DNA from: a virus
Strand: one strand, 5' to 3'
IMG/VR virus record: IMGVR_UViG_3300048833_000102
Coordinates: 1 to 30,594 of that record
Length of the DNA stretch: 30,594 nt
Shown here: piece after piece, positions 1-6,339 of the stretch
Position numbering within the stretch: the first letter of the stretch is position 1
Layout of the letters: each line of letters opens with the position of its first letter
The notes under the pieces: generated by a model
Told to the model about the DNA's origin: nothing
Seen by the model: the letters and a program-made list of their open reading frames with translations, nothing else
Databases searched by the model: none
Position numbers and translations under genes: made by a program

Positions 1-75
1 CCAGAGTGTTTGTGGACGGCATCCCACGCTACCGGGCGGCGGCTTCGCAGAATTCTTTCAAGGGGACATTCATGA
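1..75 (+). CDS. 3' end of a possible upstream early gene (partial)
   Basis: Frame 1 is open from the window edge to a TGA at 73-75. That stop overlaps the ATG of the next gene at 72 in the ATGA arrangement used throughout this operon. Only 24 residues are visible, basic and ending LSRGHS, and no family can be named. All three plus frames are open at this edge, so the call rests mainly on the coupled stop/start and is weak. Confidence 0.3.
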   Translation, partial: PECLWTASHATGRRLRRILSRGHS

Positions 76-398
76 CAGCTACAGCTGAAAAACTTGCCGA
101 CGCCGAGCCTGTCGCTCTCGGCCGTCCTGTTCTTGTCACCACTGAGTACCGCGGCGTTTTCTTTGGCTATGCCGATGAAACCTCCGGCGATGTCATCACG
201 CTGAAGAACGCACGCAACTGCATCTACTGGCCGTCCGGCAATGGTGGTTTTGGTGGCCTTGCTTCGGAAGGCCCCGCGAGCGGCGCGCGCATCGGATCGC
301 GCGTTTCGCAGATCGAACTTCGCAAGATCACGGCTGTTGCAGAAGTGACGGCGGATGCTGTCGCGAAGTGGGAGGCCGCGAATGTCTATCGCGGTTGA
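72..398 (+). CDS. Small conserved early phage protein (DUF6948-like)
   Basis: A 108-residue soluble protein. The ATG at 72 was chosen over an in-frame start at 6 because an AGGGGA Shine-Dalgarno lies at 61-66 and the ATG overlaps an upstream TGA. The core reads TEYRGVFFGYADE, then ITLKNARNCIYW, GGLASEGP and a C-terminal acidic helix. I associate this pattern from memory with the DUF6948 family of small phage and prophage proteins; that assignment is unchecked and no biochemical function is known to me. The last 17 bases overlap the next gene, whose ribosome-binding site lies inside this one, so the two are probably translationally coupled. Confidence 0.7.
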   Translation: MTATAEKLADAEPVALGRPVLVTTEYRGVFFGYADETSGDVITLKNARNCIYWPSGNGGFGGLASEGPASGARIGSRVSQIELRKITAVAEVTADAVAKWEAANVYRG

Positions 399-693
399 TA
401 GCTACGGCTCCGGCTCCGGCTCCGGCTACGGCTACGGCTCCGGCTACGGCTCCGGCTACGGCTACGGCGACGGCTACGGCTACGGCGACGGCTACGGCTA
501 CGGCTCCGGCTACGGCTACGGCTACGGCTACGGCTACGGCGACGGCTACGGCTACGGCTCCGGCTACGGCTCCGGCTCCGGCTACGGCTCCGGCTACGGC
601 TACGGCTCCGGCTACGGCTACGGCGACGGCTACGGCTACGGCTCCGGCTACGGCTCCGGCTCCGGCGACGGCTACGGCTACGGCTCTACCTAA
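382..693 (+). CDS. Gly-Tyr/Ser/Asp dipeptide-repeat protein
   Basis: A 103-residue protein starting at the ATG at 382, seven bases after a perfect GGAGG at 371-375. After MSIAVDS it is almost entirely Gly-X dipeptides in which X is Tyr, Ser or Asp, ending GYGYGST. It contains no hydrophobic aliphatic residue, Cys, Lys or Arg after residue 7. Each dipeptide is a hexamer, GGC plus TAC, TCC or GAC, so the composition comes from hexanucleotide expansion. There is no signal peptide or membrane segment. It overlaps the upstream gene by 17 bases. I cannot assign a function; low-complexity Gly/Tyr chains are typically disordered and can self-associate. The strong ribosome-binding site and intact frame argue that it is translated. 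Confidence 0.7.
   Translation: MSIAVDSYGSGSGSGYGYGSGYGSGYGYGDGYGYGDGYGYGSGYGYGYGYGYGDGYGYGSGYGSGSGYGSGYGYGSGYGYGDGYGYGSGYGSGSGDGYGYGST
405..688 (+). repeat. Hexanucleotide tandem repeat (GGC-TAC / GGC-TCC / GGC-GAC)
   Basis: About 47 imperfect tandem hexamers of the form GGCNNC, varying only at the TA/TC/GA pair. All three plus frames and a long minus frame stay open through the array because no hexamer variant makes a stop. Length change by whole hexamers would not shift the reading frame of the gene it encodes. Confidence 0.9.
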
Positions 694-753
694 TCGCAAA
701 CCATTCCAATCTCGTGCCGTGCGTATCCAAGCGGGGGCGGTACGAGCATCGAA

Positions 754-801
754 GCCGGGTGAGATCGGGGAAGAGGGACACAGTCCTCTGTCTCGCCCGG
801 C
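754..801 (+). promoter_or_regulatory. Long imperfect RNA stem-loop upstream of the 820 gene
   Basis: The outer arms GCCGGGTGAGA (754-764) and TCTCGCCCGGC (791-801) pair over 11 positions with a single T-G wobble. Inside, AGAGGGAC (772-779) pairs with GTCCTCT (783-789) around an ACA loop with one bulged G. The element ends 18 bases before the ATG at 820, just upstream of the AGGGGGA ribosome-binding site. No T-run follows, so it does not look like a simple intrinsic terminator. It could be a leader regulatory structure, an RNA-processing site or part of a small RNA. The 126-base gap 694-819 holds nothing else I can identify. Confidence 0.6.
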
Positions 802-819
802 ACTTAGGGGGATTACAAA

Positions 820-1236
820 ATGCGCGACACTGGAATTATCGATTTCGATTTTGAGGAGATCGGTCTATCGATCGCCGGCGCCGAAGTCGGAATGTTCTCC
901 GGCACAGCGTCCATCAATCAGGACGGTGCCGTCGTCGGGCTCTATCTCGACGCTTACGTCACAGACCGGGCAGCGCCGCTCGGCATGCCAAAGAAGATCA
1001 CGCGCTATCTCAAAGTTCCGCTTCGTCACCACATCCCATTTGTTTTCGAGAGCTACCTCGCCCGGGAGCTTGCCACGGCAATTGAAACCGGTTGCGAGCC
1101 TGAGATCACCGACAAGCTGAACGACTGGAGCGTTTCGATTGCCGAGCAATCGTTCGAGCCTGTGGCAAGCATTGCCGACGGTTTCGAAGCCATCCGCGAG
1201 GATATCCGTGCGATCTGCCAGGGAGCCGAGCAATGA
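820..1236 (+). CDS. Hypothetical early protein, 138 aa
   Basis: An acidic soluble protein preceded by AGGGGGA at 805-811 and the hairpin at 754-801. The N-terminus MRDTGIIDFDFEEIGLSI and the following alternating segments suggest a beta-rich first half. The C-terminal third (around SIADGFEAIREDIRAICQG) looks helical. No catalytic motif, cysteine cluster or membrane segment was seen. Its stop is overlapped by the next gene's start (ATGA at 1233-1236), so it heads the coupled run that continues to 2191. Function unknown. Confidence 0.7.
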   Translation: MRDTGIIDFDFEEIGLSIAGAEVGMFSGTASINQDGAVVGLYLDAYVTDRAAPLGMPKKITRYLKVPLRHHIPFVFESYLARELATAIETGCEPEITDKLNDWSVSIAEQSFEPVASIADGFEAIREDIRAICQGAEQ

Positions 1237-1490
1237 TCCCGTCGGACGATCTTGAGAAATATCTCGTGGACCTTAACGACCACGGTGGGCCGACCTTTCC
1301 AGTCCTCGTTCCTGAAAACGTTGAGGGGTTTGTGTCTCTCGGCATGTCACTGAGAGATTATTTCGCTGCGCAAGCGCTCTTGGGGATCATCGCACATCCG
1401 GATGGCGGCGGTAGCTTCGATAGCCTTGCTGGGTACGCCTACAAATATGCCGACGCGATGCTGAAAGCCCGTGAGGTTAAGCATGTCTGA
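1233..1490 (+). CDS. Small conserved phage protein, 85 aa
   Basis: Starts at the ATG of an ATGA overlap with the upstream stop; GGGAG lies nine bases upstream. It contains LGMSLRDYFAAQALLGIIA followed by an AYKYADAMLKARE helix. The combination GM-(S/T)-LRDYFAAQAL...YADAM-xxARE is, from memory, a recurrent signature of small early or prophage proteins in many proteobacteria. No biochemical function is established for it that I know of. The protein appears soluble and helical. Confidence 0.75.
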   Translation: MIPSDDLEKYLVDLNDHGGPTFPVLVPENVEGFVSLGMSLRDYFAAQALLGIIAHPDGGGSFDSLAGYAYKYADAMLKAREVKHV

Positions 1491-1992
1491 CTCTGACAGA
1501 CTTTCAAAAGAGACGACCTGCAAAACATGCGCGTCTTGCAAATTCATAGGGCGCAGCTACTGGGGCCACGATAGCGACGACGGCGGGCGTGTCCATTCTT
1601 GCCATAAGGAAGCGGAGCGGCGCAGGGACACCATGAAGCCTACCGGCGATTTTGCCGAAGACTTCATGCGAAATTTTCGCACGTTTTTCGACGCGCGTGC
1701 CCAGCAGAAAGCCTGCCGGTACTACGAAGAACGACCTCTTGTTTCCGATGAGGAAGCGGCTCTGCTTTTGGCGATGTCAGAGACGGGAGGTAAGGGCGCA
1801 TTCGCTTTTTTCAGCAGCGAAAACAGGTTGGCTAGCCAGATGGAGGGCAAGTTTACCGAGCCCGATGATTGGACCCGTCACCAACGCAAGTCTTCGGACG
1901 GAACCCGCGACTACATCCTTTCGCATGTCGGACGCGCGGAGGTTGCTCGGATCAAAGCCCGTGGAGAGGATCGCTCTCATGAAGGGAAGTGA
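1483..1992 (+). CDS. Cys-rich, probable zinc-binding early protein, 169 aa
   Basis: The ATG at 1483 was preferred over the in-frame GTG at 1471. It follows a GAGG at 1473 and overlaps the previous stop by eight bases. The N-terminal third carries CKTCASCKF, then SCHKE, then ACRYYEERP. This Cys/His set could bind one or two zinc ions. The remainder is charged and helical, with GRAEVARIKAR near the C-terminus. No nuclease or DNA-binding fold is recognised, so zinc binding is an inference. Its 3' end contains the GGAGAGGA ribosome-binding site of the next gene. Confidence 0.7.
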   Translation: MSDSDRLSKETTCKTCASCKFIGRSYWGHDSDDGGRVHSCHKEAERRRDTMKPTGDFAEDFMRNFRTFFDARAQQKACRYYEERPLVSDEEAALLLAMSETGGKGAFAFFSSENRLASQMEGKFTEPDDWTRHQRKSSDGTRDYILSHVGRAEVARIKARGEDRSHEGK

Positions 1993-2191
1993 AATCACAA
2001 TCACGGCCGCTGATCTTGTGCGGGCGCAGCGCGCAGCAGCCTTCCTGTCTCGTTGCCTGAGTAGCGCAACGTCAGCCGTAATGGCGCCTATGAACATTAG
2101 AGAAGACATCATCGCGCTGCGGAAGTGCCTCTGTCAGTTGGAGCCATTTGTTGACGCCGCTTCCCTCTCTAAAGAACGTGAGGGAGCGTAG
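1979..2191 (+). CDS. Hypothetical helical protein, 70 aa
   Basis: The ATG at 1979 lies eight bases after GGAGAGGA and overlaps the upstream gene by 14 bases. The frame extends upstream without a stop, but that extension is a shadow of the Cys-rich gene. Two predicted helices (AADLVRAQRAAAFLSRCL and IREDIIALRKCLCQLEPFV) contain three cysteines. No family recognised. Confidence 0.6.
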   Translation: MKGSEITITAADLVRAQRAAAFLSRCLSSATSAVMAPMNIREDIIALRKCLCQLEPFVDAASLSKEREGA

Positions 2192-2314
2192 ATGCTCGAA
2201 CACTTCCTCGAATTCGTCCGTCAGAACCCTGGCTTCTCGATCTTCACCACGGTCGCTCACACCATGGCGTTCTGTTGGGCTGTCGCGATCTTCATCAACC
2301 GCGGTCGTCGCTGA
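2192..2314 (+). CDS. Mini membrane protein, 40 aa
   Basis: The ATG at 2192 follows AGGGAGC at 2181-2187, directly after the upstream stop. The 40-residue product has a polar N-terminus (MLEHFLEFVRQNPG) followed by one hydrophobic stretch, FSIFTTVAHTMAFCWAVAIF, and a basic tail ending NRGRR. This fits a single-pass inner-membrane peptide with a cytoplasmic positive end. It is the first of three consecutive membrane mini-genes. Function unknown. Confidence 0.55.
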   Translation: MLEHFLEFVRQNPGFSIFTTVAHTMAFCWAVAIFINRGRR

Positions 2315-2333
2315 GTTCAATGTGGAGTCTGTC

Positions 2334-2420
2334 ATGCTTTCAAAGTTCGATCTCGGAATAACACTGCTCGTGCTCTGGGCCGTCGGTGTCATGGCGATGG
2401 CCCTCTACTACTCAGGATAA
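2334..2420 (+). CDS. Mini membrane protein, 28 aa
   Basis: The ATG at 2334 lies seven bases after GGAG. After MLSKFD comes one hydrophobic segment, LGITLLVLWAVGVMAMAL, then YYSG and the stop. The frame also runs upstream to 2148, but that extension reads Ser/Arg-rich and is a shadow. It is the second of three adjacent single-helix peptides. Confidence 0.5.
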   Translation: MLSKFDLGITLLVLWAVGVMAMALYYSG

Positions 2421-2421
2421 A

Positions 2422-2517
2422 ATGATCGACCGCCGCTTTCTTGAGGCTCTTGGCCTCGCAATCGTCGCGAGTGGATTTGGACTGTTGGCGTTGGGTGTTC
2501 TGTACGTTTCCGGGTGA
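2422..2517 (+). CDS. Mini membrane protein, 31 aa
   Basis: The ATG at 2422 is two bases after the previous stop, so coupling by ribosome re-initiation is likely; the only nearby ribosome-binding sequence is a weak AGGATAA. The product has a charged start (MIDRRFLEAL), a hydrophobic helix (GLAIVASGFGLLALGVLYV) and ends SG. It is the third single-helix peptide in a row. Confidence 0.5.
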   Translation: MIDRRFLEALGLAIVASGFGLLALGVLYVSG

Positions 2518-2528
2518 GGGGGAATTCA

Positions 2529-2813
2529 ATGAAATTTCGCAAGAAGCCTGTCGTGATCGAGGCGTGGCCGTTCTACGGAAACCGTACAGATGTTGTTCAT
2601 TGCCTAATGCCAGATTGGCTAATCGACGCCATCTTGGATGGCCGCGTCTGTTACTCGGGCGGCGACGATCCCTATTACATTGTCGACACTCTCGAAGGCG
2701 AGCATCGCGCGAGAGTCAACGATTGGATCATCCGTGGCATTAAGGGGGAACTCTACCCCTGCAAACCAGACATATTCGATGCCACCTACGATCCCGTCTC
2801 GGAGGACGCATGA
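2529..2813 (+). CDS. Conserved phage protein of the KFRKKPVVIEA type, 94 aa
   Basis: The ATG at 2529 follows GAGGGGGAA and is preferred over the in-frame start at 2514. The protein begins MKFRKKPVVIEAWPF and ends with GELYPCKPDIFDATY after a DWIIRG segment. I know this as a very common small phage/prophage protein with fixed N- and C-terminal motifs and no proven activity. The middle (LMPDWLIDAILDG) is helical. The next gene's GGAGG lies at 2801-2805 within its last codons, and the stop is overlapped by ATGA. Confidence 0.8.
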   Translation: MKFRKKPVVIEAWPFYGNRTDVVHCLMPDWLIDAILDGRVCYSGGDDPYYIVDTLEGEHRARVNDWIIRGIKGELYPCKPDIFDATYDPVSEDA

Positions 2814-3223
2814 TGCTGCAATCATTCGCAAAGTCATCGTTTCGAGAACTGCTCGATCGCGCATCCAAGACGCAGCCGACAAGCAATATACGTCCGCTGC
2901 ATTCTCTCGACAGCCTTGCACGCGCCGCACTCGATTCAACGCCAACCGTCGTCGATCTCGAATGCCAGTGTGACCGCCTGAAGAAGGCTTACCAAGATGC
3001 GAAGGCGGAAGCTGAAGCTTACCTCGAAACTCTCAAAACCGAGTTCGAAGCAGAGATTACCAAGGCTGAAGTTGCCCTGGCGAAGGCCAAGGATGAGCGG
3101 CTGCGGGCTCAGCATCGCACGCTTCGCCAAATGGTCGATCTTGGCGTGTTCGAGGGCGTGAGAAGCCTCGACGAACTCGTTCGCAACAAAGACCTGAAAG
3201 AGGCCGCCAATGGCACTGACTGA
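2810..3223 (+). CDS. Coiled-coil early protein, 137 aa
   Basis: Two adjacent ATGs (2810 and 2813) follow GGAGG at 2801-2805. The first forms an ATGA overlap and the second has better spacing, so the start is uncertain by one codon. Residues 45-105 are a long Lys/Glu/Ala-rich helix, including CDRLKKAYQDAKAEAEAY and AEVALAKAKDERLRAQ, that should form a coiled coil. The N-terminal 40 residues are basic and Ser-rich. No enzymatic motif is seen. It sits two genes upstream of the ERF annealing protein. Confidence 0.7.
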   Translation: MMLQSFAKSSFRELLDRASKTQPTSNIRPLHSLDSLARAALDSTPTVVDLECQCDRLKKAYQDAKAEAEAYLETLKTEFEAEITKAEVALAKAKDERLRAQHRTLRQMVDLGVFEGVRSLDELVRNKDLKEAANGTD

Positions 3224-3380
3224 CTACGCCAAGAACATGCAATCCAACTTCGAACTCCGGCGCGAGATCGAGCGAATGTTCACTGAGTTGAAACGTCGAA
3301 GCTCCGCTGAAGCAACCGTCGTCGTTCAGCGTCTCTCGAACATCAATCGGCAAACCAGGGTCGGAAGGAACGTAGGCTGA
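3210..3380 (+). CDS. Small basic protein just upstream of the ERF gene, 56 aa
   Basis: The ATG at 3210 lies inside the 3' end of the coiled-coil gene, 7 bases after AGAGG. The frame runs 56 residues to a TGA whose last base is the first base of the next ATG (TGATG at 3378-3382). The product is helical and basic, with FELRREIERMFTELKRRS and VVVQRLSNINRQ. The exact coupling to the ERF start supports real translation. No family recognised. Confidence 0.55.
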   Translation: MALTDYAKNMQSNFELRREIERMFTELKRRSSAEATVVVQRLSNINRQTRVGRNVG

Positions 3381-4117
3381 TGGACAGCGAAACAATCGAC
3401 ATCCCGGCGCCTTCTATTCTCCCCACGACGCCCGTCATTCACGGTTCCATCGTCAAGGCGATCAGCCGGATCATGAGTGCCGTGCAATCGGTTCCAAAAT
3501 CTCAGAAGAACCAGCACGGCGGATATATGTTCGCGTCGACTGACGATATCTACGCGGCGACCACCCACAAGATGGGTGAGTGCGGCTTGGTTATTATCAC
3601 CCGCGAAGATAGTTGCGAAATTGTCAGGGTCGAAAAGGAGGGAAAGACGTCGCAGTGGGCGCGCATCACGTTTTCATTCGTGCTCGCCACTTCTGAAGGA
3701 ACATGGGCCGATCCAGGCGCGCGCCGGACGCTCTACATTCAGGTTACCGGTGCCCAGACTTTCCAGGCGGCCCAATCCTACGCCGAAAAATCCTTCATGC
3801 GCTCCCTGTTCAAGCTCCCGACGGGCGATATGGACCTTGACGGGATGCCGCAAGGCGAAACCGAAGAAGATCAGATCGGCCTCAACCAGCCCGCTAAACG
3901 CAAATCGTCATCGGGCGCCAAGAAGGATGGGTCCGACAAGACGTTCAACGAAATCCGCCGCGCCATCGCGGATGCGCCGAGCGGCGATTACCTGCAGCAG
4001 GTCCGAACGATCTATGCCGATGAGTGGGCGGCGATGCCGAACCGCTGGGTCGAAATCCTGAACGATGAGTACGAAGACAAGATGTCTGGCTTTGGAATTC
4101 GGGAGGCCGCAGAATGA
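3380..4117 (+). CDS. erf: ERF-family single-strand DNA annealing protein
   Basis: A 245-residue recombinase of the ERF superfamily (PF04404; P22 Erf type). This family binds single-stranded DNA and anneals complementary strands during phage recombination and genome circularisation. The N-terminal domain shows AISRIMSAVQSVPKSQKN, then GGYMFASTDDIYAA (about residues 47-60) and MGECGLVI. The family core helix follows as QAAQSYAEKSFMRSLFKL and TGDMDLDG (about 128-155). After residue 160 comes a Lys/Ser-rich linker and a separate C-terminal helical region. The start shares one base with the upstream stop. The downstream HNH-type protein suggests a two-part recombination module. Confidence 0.9.
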   Translation: MDSETIDIPAPSILPTTPVIHGSIVKAISRIMSAVQSVPKSQKNQHGGYMFASTDDIYAATTHKMGECGLVIITREDSCEIVRVEKEGKTSQWARITFSFVLATSEGTWADPGARRTLYIQVTGAQTFQAAQSYAEKSFMRSLFKLPTGDMDLDGMPQGETEEDQIGLNQPAKRKSSSGAKKDGSDKTFNEIRRAIADAPSGDYLQQVRTIYADEWAAMPNRWVEILNDEYEDKMSGFGIREAAE

Positions 4118-4272
4118 CCTTCGAGGCTAGGGGCATATGCCTGCTCTTTCTCATCTTCGTTGTGGCTGCGGTTCTTATCTCACAAGCCGTAGCGCCTCAG
4201 AACGAATCCGAAATCAGACCAAGGATCGTGAAGACGATTGCGGTCAATGTGAATGAGGAAGCAGGGCTGTGA
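4114..4272 (+). CDS. Small single-pass membrane or secreted protein, 52 aa
   Basis: The ATG at 4114 overlaps the ERF stop (ATGA), with GGGAGG at 4101-4106. After MTFEARG comes a hydrophobic stretch, ICLLFLIFVVAAVLISQAVA, then a polar tail ending NVNEEAGL. It could be a single-pass membrane protein or a protein with an uncleaved signal. The stop shares one base with the next start (TGATG). It sits between two recombination genes, but a membrane peptide has no obvious role in that step. Confidence 0.6.
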   Translation: MTFEARGICLLFLIFVVAAVLISQAVAPQNESEIRPRIVKTIAVNVNEEAGL

Positions 4273-4703
4273 TGTCGCTTCACGATCACCAGTACGGCAA
4301 CTGGAAGCCCAAGCGCATCGAGCGCTTCAAGGCCAAGAAGTCGCCAGCAGACAAGCGCAAGAAGCTGCCGGGTAACTCCGAAGAACACCTGAAGATGCTG
4401 CGCACTTTGCCGTGCTGCATTCCAGGATGCCCTCACACTGCGAATACCGTGCACCATCTGAAGACGACCGGAGAACGCGGCGCGGCTCTGCGCTCACCCG
4501 ACAAGTACGGCCTGCCCATTTGCTGGAACCCACACCATGAAGACGCTGAACGCGCTGGTTCAAAGAACGAACTGAAATGGTTTTCAGATCGAGGAATAGA
4601 AGCCCTCGAACTCGCAGCAGCACTCTGGGCTGTCTCACCTAATCCTCAAGCAATGTATCGCGTATTGATGGCACACAAGAACAGTCTGAGGGACGAGAAA
4701 TGA
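4272..4703 (+). CDS. DUF968/Ref-like zinc HNH protein
   Basis: A 143-residue protein; the ATG at 4272 overlaps the previous stop by one base, and an in-frame GTG sits one codon earlier. A basic N-terminus (WKPKRIERFKAKKSPADKRK) leads to the core LPCCIPGCPHTANTVHHL, GERGAALRSPDKYGLPICW and NPHHEDAE. It ends with a helix carrying FSDRGIEALELAAALW. Paired Cys plus HH...C..HH with a Gly-rich turn resembles the HNH fold of DUF968 and the phage P1 Ref recombination nuclease. Ref is a RecA-dependent DNA nuclease. Position beside ERF supports a recombination role. Family assignment is by motif only. Confidence 0.65.
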   Translation: MSLHDHQYGNWKPKRIERFKAKKSPADKRKKLPGNSEEHLKMLRTLPCCIPGCPHTANTVHHLKTTGERGAALRSPDKYGLPICWNPHHEDAERAGSKNELKWFSDRGIEALELAAALWAVSPNPQAMYRVLMAHKNSLRDEK

Positions 4704-5233
4704 GCACATCTAACATCATAACCGATCAGAGAAACGATTTGAGCGACGCTTTGGACAAAGCTCTCGACGGCGAGAGTATGAAGAAGCTGAAAAAGGAAGC
4801 GATGGACCTCGCACAATCCGTCGTCGATGAGATCGATTGGTCGCTCAAGCACAATCTCGCCGAAAGCCTCTCAAGCCATGTCGCATCAATGGCAAACCGG
4901 GTAATTGAGGCTCTGCTGGCAGGCAACGAAAGCGAGATGATCCGGTGGCTGCAATGCGACAAGCGCGGATATAACGGCCGCTCTGACGGGTATACAGGTC
5001 CAAATTCTCCTATCGAGAGACAGCACCCGATTATTCACGGGTTACTGCACGAAAACCAGAGCGTGGCGCTTCGCCGTAAGATGTTCGAAGCCCATCGCGA
5101 CATGATCGTCAACGAGCGCATCGCAGATCTCGAAGACCAGGTGAAGTCACTCATTGCTCAGGTAAATGAAGCCAATCGCCAGAAAGATGCGATGTGGGAG
5201 CGTGTGCGTGATGCGGAAGGAAGATACGCATGA
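4700..5233 (+). CDS. Hypothetical early protein with C-terminal coiled coil, 177 aa
   Basis: Starts at the ATG of an ATGA overlap with the upstream stop. The N-terminal half is helical and acidic (SDALDKALDGESMKKLKKEA, then VVDEIDWSLKHNLAESL). The middle contains MIRWLQCDKRGYNG and PIERQHPIIHGL. The C-terminal 45 residues (IADLEDQVKSLIAQVNEAN) form a coiled coil. No enzymatic motif is recognised. The stop overlaps the next start by ATGA. Confidence 0.7.
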   Translation: MSTSNIITDQRNDLSDALDKALDGESMKKLKKEAMDLAQSVVDEIDWSLKHNLAESLSSHVASMANRVIEALLAGNESEMIRWLQCDKRGYNGRSDGYTGPNSPIERQHPIIHGLLHENQSVALRRKMFEAHRDMIVNERIADLEDQVKSLIAQVNEANRQKDAMWERVRDAEGRYA

Positions 5234-5694
5234 CCACACCCGATAAAGAAGAAATGCCGACAGATAAGGCTGCGGGACCTTGGATCGTCCATTATGGCGA
5301 AGCCGTGAAGATCAAAGATGCGAACGGGTACACGGTCGCCTCTCTATCACAAATTCATCTTCACGGGCGACGCAGCAAGAATGAAGTCGAAAAGACGGCT
5401 CAATTCATCGTCGCCGCCTGCAACGCCTATGAGCCAATGAGAGAGGCGCTCCAAGGCTACATCGATAATTGCACCAACGAGCAATGTGAGCACTGCATCG
5501 CGGCCCGTGCCGCTCTTAAAGGCGTGAGCGACACCAACGCGAAAAGCCGGATCATCTGCGCTCTGCACGAATTCTCGCCTGACGGTCCCATCGCGGAAGG
5601 AACAGACCTTTCGAAGATGGCGGACAGCATTCTGCAAAGTCTGACGTCAGACGGAGCAATCACAATCGCGCCTGCAACGACGGAGGCGAAGTAG
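5230..5694 (+). CDS. Hypothetical early protein, 154 aa
   Basis: ATGA overlap start. The segment GPWIVHYGEAVKIKDANGYT followed by a beta strand and FIVAACNAYEPMREAL is, from memory, a common pattern in small phage proteins with no known function. A Cys-rich loop (NCTNEQCEHCIAA) sits in the middle and may bind a metal. The C-terminal 50 residues look separate and end in a low-complexity APATTEAK. The stop is followed at once by the start of the Lar-like gene. Confidence 0.7.
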   Translation: MTTPDKEEMPTDKAAGPWIVHYGEAVKIKDANGYTVASLSQIHLHGRRSKNEVEKTAQFIVAACNAYEPMREALQGYIDNCTNEQCEHCIAARAALKGVSDTNAKSRIICALHEFSPDGPIAEGTDLSKMADSILQSLTSDGAITIAPATTEAK

Positions 5695-5695
5695 A

Positions 5696-5977
5696 ATGGC
5701 AACCAATCCAAAAATGAAACCGTGCCCAAAGTGCGGGCTCACCGAGTTTCTTGAAATCTACGACTACGACGGCGCGAGGTACGTTGAGTGCAATAACGGG
5801 TTCAACAGCACGCCCACACCGCCCGCGAAGGAGCCTTGCCACTATCGCAGCTATCCGGCCGCAACGTCTGCACGATACGCGATCAAATTCCACAATGAAG
5901 CAGTGGATAGGAAACGCGCCAGCGCCGCTCAGCCTGCAAGCGAAGCGGGGAAGCTCAGCAGCGAGGTGGCGAAATGA
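5696..5977 (+). CDS. Lar-like zinc-ribbon protein, 93 aa
   Basis: Begins MATNPKMKPCPKCG, followed about 20 residues later by YVECNNG and then PCHYRS and a helix, SARYAIKFHNEAVDRK. One CPxCG knuckle, a second Cys group and a downstream helix with an aromatic followed by N is the layout of Lar/DUF restriction-alleviation proteins (PF14354). Some members modulate host type I restriction. The second knuckle here is spread out (C, then C 20 residues later), so the match is partial. The start has GGAGG 13 bases upstream. The 3' end overlaps the next gene by four bases. Confidence 0.55.
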   Translation: MATNPKMKPCPKCGLTEFLEIYDYDGARYVECNNGFNSTPTPPAKEPCHYRSYPAATSARYAIKFHNEAVDRKRASAAQPASEAGKLSSEVAK

Positions 5978-6339
5978 GCGCGGCCGAAACGATTGATCCT
6001 TGGGATACAGACGGGCCGACGCCGTGGGATATTGATCCGAAGTTTCGCGATTGGATACGCGAGCTGGATGAGGACGTGATCCAGGGCGAATACGGCTATG
6101 AGCGCGGCGAGTTCACCGTATACGCCGAAGCTTGGCATCCGCACTACCTCGAAGGGCTGACGCCTCAGCAATCCTTCAAACGCGCGCTCGATGCGTTCGC
6201 CGAAGACCGCAAGGAACGCGGGCGCGAGCGGCTGGAAAATTGGGAGCGCATCAAGGCAGCCGACGCAGCCGCGTTGGCCGGAGCGAAGCTCAGCACTGAT
6301 GAGCTGGCGTACAACCATCGCGACGAGGCGGACCAATGA
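5974..6339 (+). CDS. Hypothetical acidic protein, 121 aa
   Basis: ATGA overlap start. The N-terminus is rich in Trp and Asp (TIDPWDTDGPTPWDIDPKF). The middle, GEFTVYAEAWHPHYLEGLTP, is followed by a long charged helix (RALDAFAEDRKERGRERLEN). No cysteine cluster or membrane segment. Strong negative charge at the N-terminus could mimic DNA, but nothing proves it. The stop overlaps the HNH gene start by ATGA. Confidence 0.65.
   Translation: MSAAETIDPWDTDGPTPWDIDPKFRDWIRELDEDVIQGEYGYERGEFTVYAEAWHPHYLEGLTPQQSFKRALDAFAEDRKERGRERLENWERIKAADAAALAGAKLSTDELAYNHRDEADQ

Noticed and set aside
405-688. CRISPR-like array
   Set aside because: Units are contiguous hexamers without spacers and encode protein in frame.
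328-699. Long minus-strand Ala-Val-Gly reading frame, and a plus-strand Ala-Thr-Pro frame to 1120
   Set aside because: Both are by-products of the hexanucleotide repeat, which has no stop in most frames. Neither has a ribosome-binding site like the GGAGG of the Gly-Tyr gene.
2441-2743. 100-codon Arg/Cys-rich plus frame
   Set aside because: It overlaps the KFRKKPVVIEA gene and a mini membrane gene in another frame and has shadow-type composition.
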